This document shows, piece after piece, positions 55,426 through 63,069 of a stretch of 64,000 nt of DNA. The translations under genes were made by a program, and so were the position numbers. Under the pieces are notes generated by a model, which searched no databases, was not told where the DNA came from, and saw only the letters and a program-made list of their open reading frames with translations. Position 1 is the first letter of the stretch. Each line of letters opens with the position of its first letter. Source of the stretch: Haloglycomyces albus DSM 45210 (lineage in GTDB: Bacteria > Actinomycetota > Actinomycetes > Mycobacteriales > Micromonosporaceae); assembly GCF_000527155.1 (NCBI RefSeq), contig NZ_AZUQ01000001.1, forward strand, positions 124,001 to 188,000, written 5' to 3'.

Positions 55426-56403
55426 GTGACTATGAATGAGCCGGTCCTGCGGGTCTGTGCCGATCCCGAGGACACGACGGTACAGCTGGCGGCGGATGTG
55501 CGTCGTGGCTTGACCTCGGATCCGAAGTTTCTACCGTTGCGATGGCACTACGACACCAAAGGCGAGGCTCTCTTCACCCGACTGGGCACCCAACCCGATT
55601 ATTACCTCACTCGCTCGGAGACCGAGATTTTGACCTCCTATTCCGATGAGATCGCTGCGGCGAGCGGTTCGCGGGTGTTCATCGAATTGGGAGCGGGTCT
55701 GATCGACCGGGTCAAACTTCTCCTCAACGCCTTCTCGCGCGCCGGTCAGCTGGATGGATACTGGGCCTTCGACATCAACGAATCCGCGCTGGAGAGTACC
55801 TTGGCCGACCTCTGCGACACGTACCCGGGAGCGAAGATCGGTGGTATCAGCGGCGATTTCCTCAAACAGCTGGACCAGATCCCCGACGGGGACGATCGGC
55901 TGGTCGCCCTGCTGGGCTCGACCTTCGGTAACTTCACCTCCGCGGAACGGGGAATGCTGCTTCAATCCCTGCGCACCGCGTTGCACCCCGGAGAGAAGGC
56001 CCTGTTCGGCGTGGACTTGGTCAAAGACCCGGACGTCATTCTGCGCGCCTATAACGACTCCGGCGGGGTGACCGGAGCGTTCAATCTCAATGTGCTGCGC
56101 GTTCTCAACCGACACTTGGACGCGAACTTCGATCTGCGGGCCTTCCACCACCGGGCACGCTGGAACTCCCTGGCGTCGGCGGTGGAAATGTGTTTGGTGG
56201 CCGAACGCGAGATGACGGTCGACATATCCGCACTGGAAATGGACGTGCACTTCGATGCGGGTGAAGTCATGCAGAGCGGCTTCTCGTGCAAATTCCGGCC
56301 CGATGACTTGGCGGCCGAGGTTGACGGGTACGGCTTCACCGTCACGCACCGGTGGTTCGACGCCGCCGATTACTACGGAGTGTTTCTGATGAAGGCCGTC
56401 TGA
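55426..56403 (+). CDS. EgtD-like histidine-betaine-type methyltransferase with altered active site
   Basis: A 325-residue EgtD-family (DUF2260) SAM methyltransferase; EgtD trimethylates histidine for ergothioneine. Conserved parts: HYDTKGEALFTRLGTQPDYY, LLGSTFGNFT, GVDLVKDPDVILRAYND and FNLNVLRVLNRHL. Two sites differ: the SAM loop is ELGAGLIDRVKLLL instead of ELGSGTSEKTRLLL, and MQSGFSCKFR has Gly285 where mycobacterial EgtD has Glu282, which binds the histidine ring. Met255 matches Met252. No egtA, egtB or egtC is nearby. GTG 55426 lies 6 nt after TATGGT, so it is probably leaderless. Confidence 0.8.
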   Translation: MTMNEPVLRVCADPEDTTVQLAADVRRGLTSDPKFLPLRWHYDTKGEALFTRLGTQPDYYLTRSETEILTSYSDEIAAASGSRVFIELGAGLIDRVKLLLNAFSRAGQLDGYWAFDINESALESTLADLCDTYPGAKIGGISGDFLKQLDQIPDGDDRLVALLGSTFGNFTSAERGMLLQSLRTALHPGEKALFGVDLVKDPDVILRAYNDSGGVTGAFNLNVLRVLNRHLDANFDLRAFHHRARWNSLASAVEMCLVAEREMTVDISALEMDVHFDAGEVMQSGFSCKFRPDDLAAEVDGYGFTVTHRWFDAADYYGVFLMKAV

Positions 56404-56431
56404 TGTCCTATATCTCCCATATGCTGGTGAC

Positions 56432-57088
56432 ATGGGTGAAATAGTTTTGATTCGTCACGGTGAGACCAAATGGTCCAAGACCGGACAGCATACCTCCACC
56501 ACCGACTTGCAGCTCACTGAAGTGGGTGCGCAGCAAGCACAGGGCATCGCTCAACTTCTCCGTCACTGGGACATCCGCACCGTTTGGTCGTCGCCCCGCA
56601 CACGGGCGATCAACACGGCCGAATTGAGCGGGCTCACCATCGACCGGATTCGCCCGGATCTGGCGGAGTGGGCGTACGGCGACGCCGAAGGCAAGACTCG
56701 ACAACAGATCGACGAATCCGATCCTGGATGGAGCCTCTGGGCCGACGGAGGTATCGGCCCCGGCGGCGAAACGGTGGAATCGGTGACCAATCGGGTCGAC
56801 CGGCTCTTGGCAGAGGCCGAACCGCTGCTGGAGTCCGGCGACGTCGCACTGGTCTCTCACGGCCACCTGTGCCGCGTCATCGCCGCTCGCTGGATCGGTT
56901 TGGAGGCCGGGGCCGGAATGAACTTCAGCATCGGAACGGCGGCAGTGGCCGGGCTGGGCTACGAATACGACGAACGCTCCATCGGACTGTGGAACCTGAC
57001 CCCGCGACTGCTCGGACCACCGCCCACCCCGTCATCCGAACCGGATGATTGGGGCGGAGACAACGCGTTCGGCGGCGACGTCGCGTAG
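56432..57088 (+). CDS. Histidine phosphatase (phosphoglycerate-mutase family)
   Basis: A 218-residue enzyme with the phosphohistidine motif LIRHGETKWS at residues 6-15 and the second catalytic His in ALVSHGHLCRVIA. This clade includes acid phosphatases such as Rv2419c/GpgP-like glucosyl-3-phosphoglycerate phosphatases, but the substrate cannot be fixed here. The ATG lies 6 nt after TATGCT (56420-56425), a leaderless -10. It follows the EgtD-like gene by 28 nt. Confidence 0.85.
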   Translation: MGEIVLIRHGETKWSKTGQHTSTTDLQLTEVGAQQAQGIAQLLRHWDIRTVWSSPRTRAINTAELSGLTIDRIRPDLAEWAYGDAEGKTRQQIDESDPGWSLWADGGIGPGGETVESVTNRVDRLLAEAEPLLESGDVALVSHGHLCRVIAARWIGLEAGAGMNFSIGTAAVAGLGYEYDERSIGLWNLTPRLLGPPPTPSSEPDDWGGDNAFGGDVA

Positions 57089-57137
57089 TACGACCGCCTG
57101 CCCACGGTTATCGCCACCGTTAGCAGGCGGCCACTCC

Positions 57138-59246
57138 TCAGTTCACATCGAGGCGCACCAGACGCTGGGTGGCACGGGTCAAGGTCACATACCCTACGCC
57201 GGCCGTGTACAGGGCCGCGATCTCGTCCACGGCGACCACGATGACCGCGTCCCATTCCAGACCCTTGGATTCCAACGGCCCCACCAGGTTGACCCGGTCG
57301 TCGAACGGCATGGCGGAAGCGATCTCCGCATGGCGATGCGTTGCGGCCACCACGCCGACCGTTCCCTCCACCTGTTGCAGAAGTCGCTTCGTCAGGGCCG
57401 CGATATGGACGGTGAGGTCAACACTGTCGCAGTTTTCCACCTCTACGGCGATTCCGGTTTCCCGAACGGCCTCCGGGACGTCGAGCTCGGCGACTCGGGG
57501 CCGTGCCCACTCGGCGGCGTGATCGAACACCTCCATGGAGTTGCGATAGTTTTTCGACAGATGGAAACGATGCTGCTTCCCCCGAGGTATCGCGCGGCGC
57601 CGCCCCTCAGCTGCCTGATCGGGATCGGGCCATGACGACTGCGCCTGGTCGCCCACGATCGTCCAGCCTGCCGCACGACCGCGACGGCCCACCATGCGCC
57701 ATTGCATGGGAGACAGGTCCTGCGCTTCGTCCACGATCACATGGGCGTAGTCGGCGTAAAACGCGTCTCGGGCGACTCTCTCGCCGCGATCGTAATAGCG
57801 GTCCTGCGTCGTAGCGAGCTCGCTAATGCCACCCCAGCTGGCGATTCGGTTCTTTCTCCCCTGCTCTTTTTCCTGAAAGCCCAGTATGTGGCGCAACTCG
57901 TCCAGCAGTGGAACATCCTGAATCGACCAATCATCGGCCTCCAGCGAACGAGCCACCGCCACCGCCTCATGACGTTTCAAGCGGCCCTCCCCCGCACTGA
58001 GCAAGCGGTGAACGTCACTGCCCCACCGCAACACGTCCGTGGGATCAAGTTTCGGCCACCACGCCTCCAGGAACTTCAAAAACTCCGAACGCGAGCCGAC
58101 ATCACGGGAGAACTCCGCCGGATTGAGATCCGGATGAACCGGTTTAACCTTGCGCCACAGAGCCACCAACAACGCCCGACCCGCTTCGGTACGCGCGTGG
58201 TTCGGACGCGACTCCTTCTCGAACACCGTGGCACGCACCGCCACCAGCTCGGCCTCATCGAGAGTGAACACATCCCCCTTGACCGTGATGCGCAACTCAT
58301 GCGGGGCCTCAGGTGCAGCCTGGCGAGCCAGATGCCGCAACACCGTCACCATGGCCGGCCGCCCCTTGACGCCCGCCACCTCACGGGAATCCTGCCGGGT
58401 CGCGTTCACCTCCGCGTACAGTTCCCCCATGGAATACAGCGCGGCCGTCTCCTCCCCCAAACTCGGCAACACACGCCCGATATAACGCATGAACACGTCG
58501 CTGGGCCCGATGATGAGAATCCCGGCACCCTCGTATCGCGCCCGATCCTGATACAGAAGATACGCCGCGCGATGCAAAGCCACCACGGTCTTACCGGTCC
58601 CCGGACCGCCGCTGATAATAGTGGCTCCCCGCCCGGGAGCGCGAATGGCCGCGTCCTGCTCCGCCTGAATCGTCGCGACAATGTCACGCATACGACCGGT
58701 CCGCTTGCGCCCCAAAGCCGCCATCAACGCACCGTCACCGACCACGGGCAGCCGATCCACGGCATCCTCATCGAGGAGATCGTCACTGATCTCCTGAACG
58801 GCTTGACCGAAGGAGCGAATCACCCGACGTCGGGAGACATTCTGACGATCCACGGCAGTGGCCCGGTAAAACGGAGCGGCCGCCGGTGCGCGCCAGTCGA
58901 TCAACAGAGAACGGTACTCCGCGTCGCGTACGCCCAAACGACCGACATGTCGTATGCCTCCATCGTCGAAGTCCAGACGTCCGAACACGAGCCCCTCATG
59001 CTGACTATCCAAATCGGACATACGCCGCGCCGCTCGATATACGAACACGTCGCGCTCAAACTGCGCCCCGGGAACCGTGGCCCGATGATGCTCGAAACCA
59101 CTGCGCCGATTCTCATCGGCCTCCTCCCGCAGTACATCGACCCGCTCATAGACCTGATCTACAAACTCCTGCTCCACGGCGATCTCATCCAAAACCGAAT
59201 TGGCAGGATGAGGCGCAGACACAGCATGGCTCGTATCGTTCTCCAC
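57138..59246 (-). CDS. helD: HelD-like UvrD/Rep superfamily helicase
   Basis: A 702-residue SF1 ATPase. Walker A GGPGTGKT is at residues 213-220, Walker B DEAQDLS follows in the second half, and GLEWDAVIVV and YVTLTRATQRL are late helicase motifs. The N-terminal coiled coil (about 18-75) and the insertion between motifs fit HelD, which pries stalled RNA polymerase from DNA and can give rifampicin tolerance. It starts at GTG 59246. A copy of a dispersed repeat begins 27 nt upstream. Confidence 0.88.
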   Translation of the reverse strand: MENDTSHAVSAPHPANSVLDEIAVEQEFVDQVYERVDVLREEADENRRSGFEHHRATVPGAQFERDVFVYRAARRMSDLDSQHEGLVFGRLDFDDGGIRHVGRLGVRDAEYRSLLIDWRAPAAAPFYRATAVDRQNVSRRRVIRSFGQAVQEISDDLLDEDAVDRLPVVGDGALMAALGRKRTGRMRDIVATIQAEQDAAIRAPGRGATIISGGPGTGKTVVALHRAAYLLYQDRARYEGAGILIIGPSDVFMRYIGRVLPSLGEETAALYSMGELYAEVNATRQDSREVAGVKGRPAMVTVLRHLARQAAPEAPHELRITVKGDVFTLDEAELVAVRATVFEKESRPNHARTEAGRALLVALWRKVKPVHPDLNPAEFSRDVGSRSEFLKFLEAWWPKLDPTDVLRWGSDVHRLLSAGEGRLKRHEAVAVARSLEADDWSIQDVPLLDELRHILGFQEKEQGRKNRIASWGGISELATTQDRYYDRGERVARDAFYADYAHVIVDEAQDLSPMQWRMVGRRGRAAGWTIVGDQAQSSWPDPDQAAEGRRRAIPRGKQHRFHLSKNYRNSMEVFDHAAEWARPRVAELDVPEAVRETGIAVEVENCDSVDLTVHIAALTKRLLQQVEGTVGVVAATHRHAEIASAMPFDDRVNLVGPLESKGLEWDAVIVVAVDEIAALYTAGVGYVTLTRATQRLVRLDVN

Positions 59247-59273
59247 GTAATCCCCTCATGGGTTGGTGGGTGG

Positions 59274-59432
59274 GTGACCGCTGAGCTTGCCCCAGCTACT
59301 CCATCTTTACGCTGCGGGGAATTCTCACGACCTGAAGGTCACGACGAATCCTCCTCGCGCAAAGCTGAAACACCTGAAAACAACCTCAGCTCTTTTCCGG
59401 CATTACCGCCGCATACGCGCTACGCGCCGCGG
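59274..59432 (+). repeat. Dispersed repeat, copy A
   Basis: This stretch, from GGTGACCGCTGAGCTTGCCC onward, is highly similar to the reverse complement of 62030-62185, from GGTGACCGCTCAGCTTGCCC onward, with scattered single-base changes. The two copies are inverted around the PAP2-sodA segment. Short open frames inside (for example starting at 59287) are repeat-derived and not treated as genes. Confidence 0.8.
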
Positions 59433-59774
59433 CTCTACCTTCCGTTATTCACAACTCGCACCGTCACGGCAACGACGACCAGCACACCGTGATACAACCC
59501 GACGTTGCGTCGTTCCCGTCACTCGACGAAATCCGGTCATTCCATTTTAGTCGTCCATTAACTCGTTGATCCCTCAGATTGACCCCGACCCCAATCTGGA
59601 CAAATCCGGCTCGTTGTCAATTAGTTGACTTCATACTCCCCGCCACCCAGGTAATTTAAAGACACAACACAAAACGAAGAAACTTTATACCGTACATCTC
59701 CACACCGCACAAGTTCGGTTCAAGCCATTTTCCATATGGTCGCTCGACAAGTGTGGGGTACGTTCGAGCGATCG
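59433..59774. other. Intergenic region without a recognised gene
   Basis: About 340 nt, AT-richer than the surroundings toward its end (TAATTTAAAGACAC near 59652). No coding frame is convincing. TTGTCA and TTGACT occur near 59616-59631 and could be -35 elements of an RNA that ends at the hairpin 59775-59814. Confidence 0.35.
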
Positions 59775-59824
59775 GCGGCGACCGCCACATTCACCTGGCC
59801 TGGGCGGTCGCCGCACTCTTTTCT
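59775..59824 (+). terminator. Orphan terminator-like hairpin
   Basis: Perfect 12-bp arms GCGGCGACCGCC (59775-59786) and GGCGGTCGCCGC (59803-59814) with a 16-nt loop, followed on the plus strand by ACTCTTTTCT. No plus-strand gene lies upstream within 2.6 kb, so it may end a small RNA. Confidence 0.5.
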
Positions 59825-59872
59825 GTAGTTAAATGTCTTGCCTCACCATGTCGCTGTGGTGGCGCTCGCAGG

Positions 59873-59878
59873 TAAACT
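59873..59878 (+). promoter_or_regulatory. Leaderless -10 box of the PAP2 gene
   Basis: TAAACT, 7 nt before ATG 59886. Confidence 0.5.
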
Positions 59879-59885
59879 ATGCAGA

Positions 59886-60908
59886 ATGCCAAAGATTTTC
59901 ACGTCTTCCACGGACCACCCCCGAAGTACGGGCATCCGCGACCGCGGGGTCACGATCCAGGATGACGCCCCCCTATTTGAGCACGTCGTGGCCCCCCTGC
60001 GACGCTATATTCCAGTCACGTGGTTTGATTGGCAGCCACACCGCACGCGGCCTCGTAGCCTGTGGCCCGATCTCATTCTCGTATTCGGCATTGTCTTGAA
60101 CACGGTTCTCCTCATGTGGCCTTCCCCGTTCGTAGAGCTTGACCTCTGGGTTCGCCTCTGGAGCTATGAGCACAAGGTGGAGTGGCTGAATGAAACCGCT
60201 AAAGTAGTAACCAACCTGGGTTCGGGACGTTTCATCGCTCCCATTGTACTCATCCCAGCCGTCTGGGCGGCCCTGCGAGCACGCTCGATTCGGCCACTGT
60301 TGATGTACGTGCTTTGCTATATCCCACTCAGCTTGATTCTTCTGGCCAAGCATCTGTTCGGAAGGCCCTTGTCGCAGTACGTACATCAGCTGATGGACGC
60401 GTCTCCGCAAGGCGCGGTTATGTTCACCTACCTCGAAGACGGCGGGGGCGGTCTCATTGCCGATGCGACGGCCTTTCCGTCGGGTCACGCCGCCAACGCC
60501 ATTGTCTGGTACGGCCTCCTGGTTCTACTCATCGGTGGATTGCTGCGCCCGTGGCTACGGTGGTCACTGTTGATTCTTCCTCCGATCGTGGTCATTCTGA
60601 CGCAGACGTATGCGGGTCGACATTGGCTGTTGGACGCACCCGCCGGGATTATGATGGGCATTCTCATCATTCGCAATGCCAAACGGGTGCCCTGGCATAC
60701 GGTTCCACTCGGGCCGTTGAACGTTTTCGAACCGGCAACCCGTAAGACGATCCTCTTTGCCACGCTTCTGATCGTGGGCCTTCTTTTGACTGCGGTCATG
60801 CCACTGTATCCAGGTATCGCCTGGGCAACGTTCATTGTCTTGCTGGGATTCACCTGGCTCGGTGTCGAGCTGCGCCGCGCACATAAGGAGCAAACTACGC
60901 AACCGTAA
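59886..60908 (+). CDS. PAP2-family membrane phosphatase
   Basis: A 340-residue integral membrane phosphatase with about six helices. The three PAP2 motifs are KHLFGRPLS, FPSGHAANA and YAGRHWLLDAPAG in order. Members hydrolyse phosphatidic acid or undecaprenyl pyrophosphate. ATG 59886 lies 7 nt after TAAACT (59873-59878), a leaderless -10, which is preferred over the in-frame ATG 59838. An intrinsic terminator follows. Confidence 0.85.
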   Translation: MPKIFTSSTDHPRSTGIRDRGVTIQDDAPLFEHVVAPLRRYIPVTWFDWQPHRTRPRSLWPDLILVFGIVLNTVLLMWPSPFVELDLWVRLWSYEHKVEWLNETAKVVTNLGSGRFIAPIVLIPAVWAALRARSIRPLLMYVLCYIPLSLILLAKHLFGRPLSQYVHQLMDASPQGAVMFTYLEDGGGGLIADATAFPSGHAANAIVWYGLLVLLIGGLLRPWLRWSLLILPPIVVILTQTYAGRHWLLDAPAGIMMGILIIRNAKRVPWHTVPLGPLNVFEPATRKTILFATLLIVGLLLTAVMPLYPGIAWATFIVLLGFTWLGVELRRAHKEQTTQP

Positions 60909-60931
60909 TCCGTTGCGCCTACGCCTCTCCA

Positions 60932-60960
60932 CTGCCCGAAGAGATTCGGGCAGGTTTTTT
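60932..60960 (+). terminator. Intrinsic terminator of the PAP2 gene
   Basis: CTGCCCGAA (60932-60940), GAGA loop, TTCGGGCAG (60945-60953), then G and six U residues. Confidence 0.93.
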
Positions 60961-61088
60961 ATCCACTGAGTCATCGTATTGCGCCACAACCTTTCGCTAT
61001 GCCCTACTTAACATCCGCTCCTTATTGCATATATTTGGCAATAACCTATACTTCCCATTAACCACTTTTTGTCGATAAGGAGCAGAAT

Positions 61089-61703
61089 ATGGGTGTATAC
61101 ACACTTCCTGACCTGGACTACGACTATGGGGCCCTCGAAAAGGCCATGACCGGTGAAATTCTCGAACTACACCACGACAAACACCACGCTTCATACGTCA
61201 AGGGCGCGAACGACACGCTGGAACAGCTGGCGGAGGCTCGTGACAAGGAGCAATTCGGCCAACTGATCGGGCTGGAGAAGAACCTCGCCTTCCACCTCTC
61301 CGGCCACGTACTCCACTCCATTTTCTGGAAGAACCTCTCACCGGACGGCGGCGACCGGCCCGACGGAGAATTCGCCGACGCGATCAATGAACACTTTGGA
61401 AGTTTTGACGCTTTTAAGAAGCAGTTGACGGCGGCGACCACCAGTGTTCAGGGCTCCGGTTGGGGTGTCCTGGCTTGGGAACCGTTGGGGCAGCGCCTCG
61501 TTGTGGAACAGGTATACGACCATCACGGAAACGTGGGTCAAAACACCACGCCTCTGCTCGTATTCGATGCCTGGGAGCACGCCTACTACCTGCAGTATAA
61601 GAACGTACGCCCCGATTACGTCGATCGACTCTGGCACATCATCAATTGGAACGACGTCATCGCTCGCTATGAAGCTGCCAAGGCGGGGACAAAACAGCCC
61701 TAG
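61089..61703 (+). CDS. sodA: Superoxide dismutase, Fe/Mn family
   Basis: A 204-residue SOD. Metal ligands are the His of [13 protein letters not shown], the His of [11 protein letters not shown], and Asp and His of [13 protein letters not shown]. It protects the cytoplasm from superoxide. No signal peptide is present. Whether the metal is Mn or Fe cannot be fixed from sequence alone. ATG follows AAGGAGC. A strong inverted repeat 26 nt after the stop probably terminates it. Confidence 0.95.
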   Translation: MGVYTLPDLDYDYGALEKAMTGEILELHHDKHHASYVKGANDTLEQLAEARDKEQFGQLIGLEKNLAFHLSGHVLHSIFWKNLSPDGGDRPDGEFADAINEHFGSFDAFKKQLTAATTSVQGSGWGVLAWEPLGQRLVVEQVYDHHGNVGQNTTPLLVFDAWEHAYYLQYKNVRPDYVDRLWHIINWNDVIARYEAAKAGTKQP

Positions 61704-61728
61704 TATTTTCATGCGCGGCAACAACGAT

Positions 61729-61769
61729 TGAGGGCCGGCCAGGCATCCAATGCCCAGCCGGCCCTCAAT
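61729..61769 (+). terminator. Terminator-like hairpin after sodA
   Basis: TTGAGGGCCGGC (61729-61740) pairs perfectly with GCCGGCCCTCAA (61758-61769); the 17-nt loop contains GGCAT/ATGCC. The U-run is weak (TTCACG). Confidence 0.7.
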
Positions 61770-61807
61770 TCACGACAATTCAATTTTTCTCCCATATCGG
61801 GAAGTCC

Positions 61808-62061
61808 CCAGGGGCGAACCAACGGGCGAGCCGCTAACAACGCGCGCAGCGCGTGTGCAGTGGCGGTAGAGCTGCCTGTCCCTACAGAAAACTCGACCAC
61901 CATCAATGCCCCGACGAAACTGGCGAGCTTCCAGCGAAGAGCAGAAGCGGTAGAGCTGCCTGTGTCCCTAAAGAGCGCTGCCATCACACTTTCCCCAGGG
62001 ACGAGCCAACTGGCGAGCCGCTAACAACGCGCGCAGCGCGTGCGCAGCGGCGGTAGAGCTG
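61808..62061 (+). repeat. Degenerate tandem array of about 90-nt units
   Basis: GGCGAGC recurs at about 61824, 61922 and 62011, and GGTAGAGCTG at about 61865, 61949 and 62052, giving three units of about 85-97 nt. Units 1 and 3 are nearly identical over about 65 nt (CCCAGGG, CGAGCCGCTAACAACG, GCGCGCAGCGCGTG); unit 2 has a different middle. It joins directly to repeat copy B. Not a CRISPR: the units vary in the wrong places and lack unique equal spacers. Confidence 0.7.
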
Positions 62062-62185
62062 GAGAAGAGCTCAGGTTGTTCCAGGTGCTGCAGATTTGCG
62101 CGAGGAGGATTCATCGCGACCTTCAGGTCGTGAGAATCCCCCGCAGCGTAAATATGGAGTGCCTGGGGCAAGCTGAGCGGTCACC
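62030..62185 (-). repeat. Dispersed repeat, copy B
   Basis: Inverted partner of copy A (59274-59432). It reaches into the last base of maf. Its small open frames (for example 61968-62171 on the minus strand) are repeat-derived. Confidence 0.8.
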
Positions 62186-62775
62186 TACCACAAAGTGGTG
62201 ATGTTGGTTTCTACTTCCCCTAGCATCTCTCGCAGTAGGGGCATCGACAGCCCGATCACCGTTCCCGGATCACCCTCGATCTTCTTGATGAAGGCCGAAC
62301 CGTATCCGTCCAGGGTGAACGAACCGGCGACGTGCAGCGGTTCGCCGGTCTCGACGTAAGCGGCGATCTCGGCGTCGGAGACTTCGGCGAAATGCACCGT
62401 AGTAGCGGCGGTCTGGACGATCGTCCGATCCGCCGTCCGGTCGATGAGGCAATGACCGGTGTACAGCACGCCGACTTCGCCACGCATGCGCTTCCAACGC
62501 GATACGGCCTCCTCGGGACCGTCCGGCTTACCTAGAATCTCACCGTCGAAGTGAAGAACCGAATCACAGCCCATCACGAACGCGTTGGACGGTGTCTGTG
62601 GCGCCACTGCCGTCGCTTTCAATTCGGCTAGGGCCGCAGCCAATTCGTTGGGGTCGGAACCGGCGACTTGGCTTTCGTCGACGCCCGACACCACGACCTC
62701 TGGATGGATGCCCGCCGCTTCCAGGAGACGGCGACGGGCTGGGGAGGCGGAAGCCAGAATGAACGGGCGCGTCAT
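62185..62775 (-). CDS. maf: Maf-family nucleotide pyrophosphatase
   Basis: A 196-residue enzyme hydrolysing non-canonical or modified nucleoside triphosphates (dTTP/UTP/m5UTP types). LASASPARRRLLEAAGI at the start, GCDSVLHFDGEILGKP in the middle and the DGYGSAFIKKIEGD loop are the family motifs. ATG 62775 overlaps the accE stop (TAATG). The accE-maf pair is conserved in actinobacteria. Confidence 0.92.
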   Translation of the reverse strand: MTRPFILASASPARRRLLEAAGIHPEVVVSGVDESQVAGSDPNELAAALAELKATAVAPQTPSNAFVMGCDSVLHFDGEILGKPDGPEEAVSRWKRMRGEVGVLYTGHCLIDRTADRTIVQTAATTVHFAEVSDAEIAAYVETGEPLHVAGSFTLDGYGSAFIKKIEGDPGTVIGLSMPLLREMLGEVETNITTLW

Positions 62776-63005
62776 TACCGCTCCATCCCGCGCCGCGCCG
62801 GAATGGCCGTGTCCCGCCAACTCCGACGAACTCGCAGTTTAAGTCCGGGATCGGACCAGCTCGGCGTTCGCCGAACCGCCGGCTCGTCGTCACCGGATCC
62901 GGCCAAGGAGTACAGCAGGGCGGTGATGACCGCTGTTTCCTCAGCGGTGGGATTGCCCCGGGTGACTCTGATTCCGACGTCTTGGGTATCGGTGTCGGTC
63001 GTCAT
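62775..63005 (-). CDS. accE: Acyl-CoA carboxylase epsilon subunit
   Basis: A 76-residue protein with the epsilon-family pattern IRVTRGNPTAEETAVITALL and an Arg/Trp-rich C-terminal half (PSWSDPGLKLRVRRSWRDTA). It stabilises the AccA3-AccD5-type complex that makes malonyl- or methylmalonyl-CoA. The beta subunit gene normally next to it is not in the window; an NYN-domain gene lies upstream instead. Confidence 0.85.
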   Translation of the reverse strand: MTTDTDTQDVGIRVTRGNPTAEETAVITALLYSLAGSGDDEPAVRRTPSWSDPGLKLRVRRSWRDTAIPARRGMER

Positions 63006-63069
63006 CTTCCCTCATTTCTGGCGATTGGGTGATCGTGTTCAGTCGGGTATCCGCTGTTTTCGTCTGAGG

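Noticed and set aside
57702-59492. Open frame of 596 codons on the plus strand over helD
   Set aside because: Antisense shadow of helD; composition is rich in Arg, His and Pro as expected from a reversed GC-rich gene.
59287-59550. Short open frame PQLLHLYAAGNSHDL and its counterpart at 61968-62171
   Set aside because: The likeness between the two comes from the dispersed DNA repeat; another frame is equally conserved, so no coding case can be made.
61808-62061. Possible CRISPR array
   Set aside because: Only three units, with imperfect and long repeats, no equal-length unique spacers and no cas genes.
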